From Planctomycetia bacterium (GTDB lineage: Bacteria > Planctomycetota > Phycisphaerae > Phycisphaerales > SM1A02): a stretch of DNA of 6,113 nucleotides. Each line of letters starts with the position of its first letter. Positions within the stretch are counted from its first letter, which is position 1. A program made the position numbers and the translations under genes. Positions 1-4,928 of this stretch are shown here, one piece after another. The stretch is taken from the NCBI GenBank assembly GCA_005799475.1, contig SYGQ01000047.1, positions 1 to 6,113 on the forward strand, given 5' to 3'. The notes beneath the pieces are model-generated. The model saw only the letters and a program-made list of their open reading frames with translations. It was not told the origin of the DNA and ran no database searches.

Positions 1-1
1 C

Positions 2-409
2 GCCACGCAAGAAGTGTTTGTGAAGGTCTGGTCGACCGCTGATCGTTACGACCCGAGCCGCGCGAAACTCGTGACATGGGTTCTGCTGCTCAGCAGACGC
101 ATGTTTATCGACCGGTTGCGCCGGCGACTGGTAAGGCCTCAGCCGAAGGCACTCGATGAGAGCATTCACGACACGGGGGTGGAACAGCGAGAACCATCCG
201 AGTTGCGTGAGGGCAGCGAGGCTGTCCGAAGGCGAATGGCAGACCTCCCAGAACTTCAGCGCGAAGTCATTGAGCGCGTGTACCTCCAAGGATTCACGCT
301 CCGGGAAGTGGCTGAGCAGAAGGGGATGCCCGTGGGCACGATCAAGAGTGCGCTCAGCCGCGGACTCGCCAGGCTTCGTGAACGGTTTGGGGTCGATCGA
401 GCGGGCTGA
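2..409 (+). CDS. ECF-family RNA polymerase sigma factor, 5'-truncated by window edge
   Basis: This is the last 135 codons of an extracytoplasmic-function sigma-70 factor, which directs RNA polymerase to a small stress or envelope regulon. The frame is open back to base 2, so the GTG at 14 is not a credible start; ECF factors usually run about 170-200 residues, so roughly 40-60 residues are missing upstream. Visible residues 3-42 are sigma region 2: QEVFVKVW, then DRYDPSRAKLVTW and FIDRLRRR, matching the helices that contact core polymerase and the -10 element. A short linker (about 43-75) follows. Region 4 spans about 78-130, with LPELQREVIERVYLQGFT and the helix-turn-helix ending GTIKSALSRGLARLRERF, which reads the -35 element. 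The stop is TGA at 407-409. The next gene encodes a membrane anti-sigma factor, the expected partner. The family call is very secure; the ECF subgroup and target regulon are not determinable here. Confidence 0.95.
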   Translation, partial: ATQEVFVKVWSTADRYDPSRAKLVTWVLLLSRRMFIDRLRRRLVRPQPKALDESIHDTGVEQREPSELREGSEAVRRRMADLPELQREVIERVYLQGFTLREVAEQKGMPVGTIKSALSRGLARLRERFGVDRAG

Positions 410-421
410 CATGGCGATAAC

Positions 422-450
422 CGAAACTCATGTAGTTTTTGCGGCGTTTC
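422..450 (+). promoter_or_regulatory. Possible ECF-type promoter for the anti-sigma gene
   Basis: The sequence CCGAAACT contains AAC at 425-427, and CGTTTC begins with CGT at 445-447, leaving 17 bases between them. ECF sigma factors commonly recognise an AAC-containing -35 element and a CGT-containing -10 element at about this spacing, and many drive their own locus. If real, it would let the anti-sigma gene be expressed separately from the sigma gene. Short motifs such as these occur by chance, and a second CGT (CGTATAG at 463-469) has no matching -35 element. This is a tentative call. Confidence 0.2.
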
Positions 451-489
451 ATGAGACCTTTCCGTATAGGGGGGAGCACTGCAACGGAG

Positions 490-543
490 GCGGCGAGCGG
501 TTCGCCGCGCAGGGGAGAGAGCATCTCGGCGGAGTTGCCGCCG
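490..543 (+). promoter_or_regulatory. Tandem GC-rich stem-loops in the anti-sigma leader
   Basis: Two perfect short hairpins lie in tandem. The first pairs GCGGCGA (490-496) with TCGCCGC (502-508) around a 5-base loop. The second pairs CGGCGG (527-532) with CCGCCG (538-543), also around a 5-base loop. The arms are related: the left arm of the first (GGCGGC, 489-494) can pair with the right arm of the second (GCCGCC, 537-542), and the right arm of the first (CGCCG) with the left arm of the second (CGGCG). Alternative folds are therefore possible, as in attenuators. Neither hairpin is followed by a T-run, so they are not ordinary intrinsic terminators. High GC content makes such pairings fairly cheap. 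Confidence 0.35.
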
Positions 544-582
544 CGCTTGCCGGGCCGCGTAAGCCTGGGTGCGAGTTTGACT

Positions 583-587
583 GAGGA
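583..587 (+). promoter_or_regulatory. Ribosome-binding site deciding the anti-sigma start
   Basis: GAGGA lies 5 bases before ATG 593. This favours ATG 593 over the in-frame TTG at 590, which would leave only 2 bases of spacing. An in-frame TGA at 578-580 rules out a longer N-terminus. Confidence 0.65.
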
Positions 588-592
588 CTTTG

Positions 593-1468
593 ATGACGAC
601 GACCGGCGATCATCGCGACGAACTTCTGGAACTGGCCGACTGCGAAGTGCTCGGGGCACTCGATCCGTCGTCGTCGGATCGCCTTGAGCGATTGTTCCGG
701 GATGCGCCCGCGAATCTCCGACAGGAAGTGATCGACCGACAGGCGCGGTTGGCGTCGGATGGGTGCCTCCTCCCGATGCTCGAGCCCGATGCCTCGCTGC
801 GCCATCGCGTGATTGAGACGGTCCGCGGCGAGATCGAAGCCGTCGAGATCGCTGACCAACGCGCCGATTCGCCACTCGCCTCCATCGGCGGGTTCTCGAG
901 TCGATACCGTCCGGTTTCCACGCACCGATCAGGAGAGACTGTGCCCGTTGACGCAGGACCAAGCCTCAGCACCTACGCGTGGCGTCGTGCCGCGCTCGTG
1001 TGGCGTGCGACGGCCGTTGTTCTCGCCGGCGGGTTGATCGCAGCCATCGCGTTCAACATCGCGACCACTCGCCAGGCCACGCGGATCAGCGAGCTCGCTC
1101 TGCAGCGCGTCGTCTCCGACCAGCTTCTCAGTTACATCGGCCCGGACCTTTCGAACTTCCTCGACCAGCGCGGCGTCGTGCGCGGTCTCGTCGGCACATC
1201 GAAGCGCGAGAACGGCTCGGTCTCGGTGATGATCACCCCAGACTGGTCGACCCTCCTTGTGACATGGATCGACCTGCCGACAGCAAAGCAGTTCACGCTG
1301 CGGACGCTCGACCAGAGCGGCGGTCTCCGAACGGACATCGGCGTGTTCTCGACGGCCAATCAGCTCGGTGGCGCCAAGTTCGATCTTCCAAGCGGCATCG
1401 CAGGAGCGAACTCGGAATGGGAGATCGTTGATGATCGTGGTGCGGTCATCTTTTCCAGCACACCGTAA
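593..1468 (+). CDS. Membrane anti-sigma factor, RskA-like
   Basis: A 291-residue single-pass membrane protein that probably holds the upstream ECF sigma factor inactive until a signal leads to its release, typically by regulated proteolysis in this family. The N-terminal cytoplasmic part (about 8-80) has the anti-sigma pattern ELADCEVLGALDPSSSDRLE, followed by helices rich in Arg, Glu and Leu. There is no HxxxCxxC zinc motif, as is usual for RskA-type proteins. A polar linker (about 88-128) leads to WRR at 130-132 and one membrane helix at about 139-157 (TAVVLAGGLIAAIAFNIA). The basic residues before it place the N-terminus inside. The C-terminal part (about 205-291) is an RskA-type extracytoplasmic beta domain, with SVSVMITPDWSTLLVTW, then IDLPTAKQFTLRTLD and a final WEIVDDRGAVIFSS. 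ATG 593 has a GAGGA ribosome-binding site; the stop is TAA at 1466-1468. The sensed signal is unknown. Confidence 0.85.
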   Translation: MTTTGDHRDELLELADCEVLGALDPSSSDRLERLFRDAPANLRQEVIDRQARLASDGCLLPMLEPDASLRHRVIETVRGEIEAVEIADQRADSPLASIGGFSSRYRPVSTHRSGETVPVDAGPSLSTYAWRRAALVWRATAVVLAGGLIAAIAFNIATTRQATRISELALQRVVSDQLLSYIGPDLSNFLDQRGVVRGLVGTSKRENGSVSVMITPDWSTLLVTWIDLPTAKQFTLRTLDQSGGLRTDIGVFSTANQLGGAKFDLPSGIAGANSEWEIVDDRGAVIFSSTP

Positions 1469-1471
1469 TGC

Positions 1472-1488
1472 CCCCGTCCTGACGCGGG
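1472..1488. terminator. Weak hairpin between convergent genes
   Basis: Between the stop codons of the anti-sigma gene (1468) and the opposing ABC-F gene (1493) lie 24 bases. CCCCGT (1472-1477) can pair with ACG and GGG (1482-1484 and 1486-1488) around a 4-base loop, with one bulged C at 1485. The stem has six base pairs. There is no T-run on either side, so termination is only suggested by its place between convergent genes. Confidence 0.25.
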
Positions 1489-1492
1489 AACT

Positions 1493-3445
1493 TCACGAAT
1501 CTCGTTCTGCCAATCGGAGCCACTCGGCTTCGAGTGCCGCTCGTTGCCGTTCGAGGGAAGTCCGCTCGTCCAGCATCGTGGTCGTCTTGGCGCGGTCTCT
1601 GTAGACCTCTTCGTGACCCATCCGCTCGTCGAGCGTGGCGATCCGCGTCGAGAGTGCCGCCATGGATCGTTCAAGTTCACCGATCGCTCGCGATGGTCGA
1701 GGCTTTGCAGTCCGAGGTTTCGCCACCGGCGTCGCGTCGAGGGAAGGCTTGGGTTTCACCTGTGCCTCTGGAGTGGGGCTCGGCGCAGGCTTCGCGCCAC
1801 GGGGGCGCTGCGCATCGAACTCAGCGTAGCTGCCTTGGAAGAGCGTCCAACGACCATTCTCTTCGAGGCAAAGAATCTGATCGCAGGTCGAGGCGAGGAG
1901 TGCGCGGTCATGGCTGACGAGGATCAGCGTGCCGTCGTAGCCGCCCTCGTCGGGAGGCAGCGAGAGCGCCTGCTCGAGGCGTTCGGCACTCGGGATGTCG
2001 AGATGATTGCTCGGCTCGTCCAAGATGAGGAGGTTGTGCGCACCGGCGACGAGACCCGCGAGGACAGCGCGCGCCCGTTCACCGCCCGACAGCGAACCGA
2101 TGGTGGCTTCTTGTTGCGCACCCGTGAAGAGGAACGCGCCAGCGAGGTCGCGCGCCTCCTGTTCGGAGAGTCGCGTGCCGTTGCGTCGCTTGGGCACCGT
2201 CATCTGCAAGTGGTGCCACACCGCCAACGCGGGATCCAGGTGATCTTGGTTCTGACGGAACCAGCCCACCGAAAGGCGAGGGCTGGCCTTGATCACGCCT
2301 TCGTCGGCGGGCTCCTCCCCGAGGAGCATGCGGATCAGCGTGGTCTTGCCGGTCCCATTGGCGCCGACGATGCCGAGCCGGGCGCCCGGCTTGAGCGCGA
2401 GGTCGAGCTCGTGAATGATGCGGGGTCCACCAAATGACTTTGAGAGGCCCGCGCACGCGACGACAATGTCGCCGACACGCTCGGCGCGAGGCAGTTCGAG
2501 GCGCATGACATCGAAGTCGATGGGCCGTTCAACGAGTTCGTCGCGCTGGAATCGTTCGAGGCGCGTCGCGCGGCCGCGTGCTTGCCGCGCGCGCTGGCCG
2601 GCTTTGTAGCGCGCGATGTAGGCCTCCTCGCGCGAGATGCGTTCCTGCTGCTTTGTGTGGAGGCGCTGCTGCGTCAGTGCGCGCTGTCGTCTGAGGAGCG
2701 TGAAGTCGGCGTAGTTGCCTGGGTACTCGCGGATCCCGGCGTCGTGAATCTCGATGATGCGCGTGACGACCCGGTCGAGCAGCCAGCGGTCATGGCTGAC
2801 GACGAGGACGGCGCCGGCAAACTCATCGGCGAGAAACTCCTCAAGCCAGCGACGACCCTCGATGTCGAGGTGATTGGTTGGTTCGTCGAGGAGCAGGATG
2901 TCCGGTTCCTCAAGGAGGAGCCGCGCGAGTCCGGCCCGCGCGCGCTGCCCGCCCGAGAGCGTTGCGACGCCCTGACTGAACTGCTCGTTCGTGAACCCGA
3001 GACCGTGAAGGACTGCGTCGATGCGGTGATCCACGGCGTATCCCCCCGCGGCTTCGAACTCGTGCTCAAGGCGCGACTGGACATCGAGGAGTTTCTGCAC
3101 CGACGAATCGTCCGCGTGGGCCAGTTGCTCGTAGATCGAGTGCAGTTCGTGTCGGATCTCGGAGAGGCGCGTGAAGGCCCGTGCGGCAGCGTCGCGCAGC
3201 GTGTCGGTGGGATCGATCTCCGGATCTTGCGTGAGGAAGCCAACGCGGATGCCACGCTGGAGGCCGACGGACCCCGCATCGGGCTGGATTCGGCTCGCGA
3301 TCAACTTCAGAAGCGTGCTCTTGCCGCAGCCGTTGCGGCCGACCAGCCCGATTTTCTCGCCGGCCTCGATGGAGACCGTCGCGCCGTCCAGAAGAAGGCG
3401 GGTGCCGTGACCAAACCGAACATTCGTCAGCGCAACGATGGGCAT
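1493..3445 (-). CDS. ABC-F family ATPase (Uup/YheS-like), soluble twin ATPase
   Basis: A complete 650-residue ABC-F protein: two ATP-binding domains on one chain and no membrane segment. The family acts on ribosomes at or near the E site, affecting stalled or slow translation and in some members antibiotic resistance. Domain 1 has Walker A GRNGCGKST (36-44), signature LSGGQRARAGLARLLLEEP (163-181), Walker B and D-loop LLLDEPTNHLD (184-194) and switch histidine H218. The inter-domain linker (about 250-320) is rich in Arg and Gln and corresponds to the P-site tRNA-interacting segment. Domain 2 has GANGTGKTT (361-369), LSGGERARA (452-460), LILDEPSNHLD (473-483) and H512. A Pro/Lys-rich tether (about 547-587) leads to a C-terminal coiled coil (about 588-648), as in Uup and YheS. 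The region between Walker A and signature of domain 1 is short, so a large EttA-type arm is not apparent. Start ATG 3445 has AGGA 7 bases upstream. Which ABC-F subgroup it belongs to is unresolved; no resistance role is shown by the sequence. Confidence 0.95.
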   Translation of the reverse strand: MPIVALTNVRFGHGTRLLLDGATVSIEAGEKIGLVGRNGCGKSTLLKLIASRIQPDAGSVGLQRGIRVGFLTQDPEIDPTDTLRDAAARAFTRLSEIRHELHSIYEQLAHADDSSVQKLLDVQSRLEHEFEAAGGYAVDHRIDAVLHGLGFTNEQFSQGVATLSGGQRARAGLARLLLEEPDILLLDEPTNHLDIEGRRWLEEFLADEFAGAVLVVSHDRWLLDRVVTRIIEIHDAGIREYPGNYADFTLLRRQRALTQQRLHTKQQERISREEAYIARYKAGQRARQARGRATRLERFQRDELVERPIDFDVMRLELPRAERVGDIVVACAGLSKSFGGPRIIHELDLALKPGARLGIVGANGTGKTTLIRMLLGEEPADEGVIKASPRLSVGWFRQNQDHLDPALAVWHHLQMTVPKRRNGTRLSEQEARDLAGAFLFTGAQQEATIGSLSGGERARAVLAGLVAGAHNLLILDEPSNHLDIPSAERLEQALSLPPDEGGYDGTLILVSHDRALLASTCDQILCLEENGRWTLFQGSYAEFDAQRPRGAKPAPSPTPEAQVKPKPSLDATPVAKPRTAKPRPSRAIGELERSMAALSTRIATLDERMGHEEVYRDRAKTTTMLDERTSLERQRAALEAEWLRLAERDS

Positions 3446-3452
3446 CAGGCGA

Positions 3453-3456
3453 TCCT
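3453..3456 (-). promoter_or_regulatory. Ribosome-binding site of the ABC-F gene
   Basis: On the minus strand AGGA (plus-strand TCCT) lies 7 bases before the ATG at 3445-3443. It sits within the 30-base gap to the divergent membrane-protein gene, and it supports the start chosen for the ABC-F protein. Confidence 0.6.
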
Positions 3457-3475
3457 AGGGCACTACGCTTCCAAG

Positions 3476-3943
3476 ATGTCTCGGGAGTCTGCCACCGGCA
3501 CAAGGCGCGCGCGACAGCGCACCGTGGTCGTTCGCGTGGTTCGCTTCGCGATCCTTCCCTGCGTGGTGCTTGTGGTCGGGCTCGGGTACTCGAGTTGGGT
3601 GCGTGACGAGAACTTCGCGCGAGGCGAGCGCGTGCAAGAAGAACTGACGCGGATGCTGCAGGCCTCGTGGCAGGGAGAGGTCGAGGTCGTGTCGGCGTTC
3701 CCGTCCAGTCATCCGATCATCCTGCGTGAGCTCGAGCAGCGCCTTGACGCGCTCGCGACCTCCACAAGCGAGCCACCACGCGTCGCCGTCGTGGCGGCCG
3801 ACGACGGACCCGGGTCGGATGGATCCGCAACGCACACCGCGCGACTGGTCGTGAGCGATCGCTGCGTGCTCGGCCTCCGGATGCGCGTCGAGACCGATGG
3901 AGGTGCCATCGCGCTCGTCGGAGTCTTCGCGGGAGATCCCTGA
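3476..3943 (+). CDS. Uncharacterised small single-pass membrane protein
   Basis: A 155-residue protein that I do not recognise. The N-terminus is strongly basic (TRRARQR at 9-15, with R20 and R23), followed by one hydrophobic segment at about 24-42 (FAILPCVVLVVGLGYSSW). This predicts an uncleaved anchor with the N-terminus inside and about 113 residues outside. Residues 45-95 are probably helical (ENFARGERVQEELTRML, then IILRELEQRLDALA). A short acidic and glycine/serine-rich stretch follows (about 109-120), then an alternating beta-like end (ARLVVSDRCVLGLRMRVE and AIALVGVFAG). ATG 3476 is the first reasonable start: the frame stays open upstream, but only as antisense of the ABC-F gene and with no start codon nearby. 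The ribosome-binding site is weak. The aminotransferase gene follows after 13 bases and dnaE after that, suggesting one transcript. No function is claimed. The even GC-rich codon use and operon-like position argue for a real gene. Confidence 0.7.
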   Translation: MSRESATGTRRARQRTVVVRVVRFAILPCVVLVVGLGYSSWVRDENFARGERVQEELTRMLQASWQGEVEVVSAFPSSHPIILRELEQRLDALATSTSEPPRVAVVAADDGPGSDGSATHTARLVVSDRCVLGLRMRVETDGGAIALVGVFAGDP

Positions 3944-3956
3944 GTACGCTCGCGAC

Positions 3957-4895
3957 ATGAAGGCATGGGTCAATGGCGCACTCGTGCCGCTCGAAGAGGC
4001 GAGGGTGTCACTCTTCGACGCTGGATTCCAGCATGCCATCGGCCTCTTCGAGACGATGCACGCACGGCACGGCCGGGTGTTCCGCCTCATGGCGCACCTA
4101 GAACGATTGCGCGAATCCGCCGAGCAACTCAGGCTCATGGAAGTGATCCGGATCGGTCCGCTGGCGCGGGCGGTTGAGGACACGCTCGAGGCGAGCGCTC
4201 TCGCGCATGCGCGCGTGCGGCTCACGATGACCGGTGGCGAGATGATGCTGGCGCCGGGCGTCACGAAGCGCTCGGATGTGCGTCACGACCCGACGATTGC
4301 AATTGTTCCGCAGGCGGCGACTCTGTACCCCGAGGCTTTGTACGAACGCGGTGTCCGCGTGCGTGTTGCGACCGGAAGGCAGAATGCGCTCGATGCGTTC
4401 GCTGGCCACAAGACGCTCTGGTACTGGCCGCGGTTGGCCGAGCTCCAAGAGGCATCGCGGCTCGGCTGCTCCGAGAGCCTGTGGTTCAGTGTCTCCAACC
4501 GATTGGCGTCTGGGTGTGTGAGCAATGTCTTCGTCGTCCGCGCTGGGATGCTCCTCACGCCGACCGCGCGCGGCGAGGCAGAGTCCTGTCCGATCCTGCC
4601 GGGGATCACGCGCCATGCTGTGATCGATCTCGCCCGTCGCCTCGGACTCGAGGTTCGCATGTCCGCGACGATTTCGATCGACGATGTGCTGTCAGCGGAC
4701 GAACTCTTTCTCACGAACTCGAGTTGGGGGATCCTCCCCGTGACGCATGTGGAAGCGGGGACAATCGGTCCCGGCACCGTCGGAGCCCTGACGCGCCACC
4801 TGCGCGAGGAGTACGAGGCGCTGGTGGAGGCCGAGACCACCTCCGCCGAGGGTGTCTCAGGCATCGATCCCGACGAAGCGGCCGCCGAAGGGTAG
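3957..4895 (+). CDS. Class IV PLP-dependent aminotransferase/lyase, possibly aminodeoxychorismate lyase-like
   Basis: A 312-residue fold-type IV PLP enzyme, the family of branched-chain aminotransferase, D-amino-acid transaminase and 4-amino-4-deoxychorismate lyase (PabC, which makes p-aminobenzoate for folate). It opens with the family hallmark WVNGALVPLEEARVSLFDAG, which fixes the start at ATG 3957 rather than ATG 3897 inside the previous gene. HLERL (47-51) supplies the phosphate-contacting Arg50. HKT (151-153) supplies Lys152, the expected Schiff-base lysine. SNVFVV (189-194), LLTP (199-202) and ILPGITRHAVIDLARRLGL (213-231) are the usual cofactor-site blocks. Near the end, ELFLTNSSWGILPV resembles lyase-like members more than branched-chain aminotransferases, which usually have a GTA-type block there. 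One key residue is odd: the glutamate normally just before the G-x-x-SN block, which contacts the PLP ring nitrogen, is Ser185 (TCT at 4509-4511). The substrate is therefore uncertain. The gene lies 13 bases after the membrane-protein gene and 33 bases before dnaE; its ribosome-binding site is weak. Confidence 0.88.
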   Translation: MKAWVNGALVPLEEARVSLFDAGFQHAIGLFETMHARHGRVFRLMAHLERLRESAEQLRLMEVIRIGPLARAVEDTLEASALAHARVRLTMTGGEMMLAPGVTKRSDVRHDPTIAIVPQAATLYPEALYERGVRVRVATGRQNALDAFAGHKTLWYWPRLAELQEASRLGCSESLWFSVSNRLASGCVSNVFVVRAGMLLTPTARGEAESCPILPGITRHAVIDLARRLGLEVRMSATISIDDVLSADELFLTNSSWGILPVTHVEAGTIGPGTVGALTRHLREEYEALVEAETTSAEGVSGIDPDEAAAEG

Positions 4896-4918
4896 GAGCG
4901 CCCGGACGGGTCCCTACC
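4891..4918 (+). other. Stem-loop over the aminotransferase stop, before dnaE
   Basis: GGTAGG (4891-4896) pairs perfectly with CCTACC (4913-4918). Inside it GCCC (4900-4903) pairs with GGGT (4908-4911) around a GGAC loop, leaving a small internal loop (AGC opposite C). The stop codon TAG (4893-4895) and the only AGGAG in the gap (4894-4898) lie in its base. The dnaE ATG follows 10 bases after the stem. There is no T-run after it, so it is a weak terminator candidate at best. It may instead tune dnaE translation or mark a transcript processing site. Confidence 0.4.
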
Positions 4919-4928
4919 ATTGTGGGCG

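Larger units (their letters stand above)
410..592 (+). other. Intergenic leader between sigma and anti-sigma genes
   Basis: This stretch of about 183 bases separates two genes that in most sigma/anti-sigma pairs overlap or nearly touch. I see no convincing gene in it. A 57-codon open frame begins with ATG at 411 and ends at 584, but it has no good ribosome-binding site and no recognisable protein character. The stretch contains an AAC/CGT-type possible promoter near 425-447, two GC-rich stem-loops (490-508 and 527-543), and the ribosome-binding site of the anti-sigma gene at 583-587. It is probably an untranslated leader or a region carrying a second promoter. Confidence 0.6.

Noticed and set aside
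411..584. A 57-codon frame starting with ATG two bases after the sigma stop
   Set aside because: It has no clear ribosome-binding site, no recognisable motif and a Gly/Ala/Arg-rich translation that passes through the hairpins. It could be a coupled leader peptide, but nothing positive supports this.
439..687. An 82-codon plus-strand frame spanning the gap and the start of the anti-sigma gene
   Set aside because: It overlaps the better-supported anti-sigma start at 593 and its translation is Arg/Ser-rich noise.
354..962. Minus-strand open frame of 202 codons opposite the sigma/anti-sigma junction
   Set aside because: Its translation is Arg/Ser/Pro-rich low-complexity sequence typical of a shadow frame, and it overlaps two well-supported genes.
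2582..3475. Long plus-strand open frame running antisense through the ABC-F gene and into the small membrane-protein gene
   Set aside because: It is a by-product of GC-rich codons: the opposite strand carries a complete ABC-F protein with every family motif. Only the part from ATG 3476 has independent support.
3897..3956. An earlier in-frame ATG (3897) for the class IV enzyme
   Set aside because: It would add 20 residues lying inside the previous gene, with no family similarity. The family's WVNG opening sits directly after ATG 3957.
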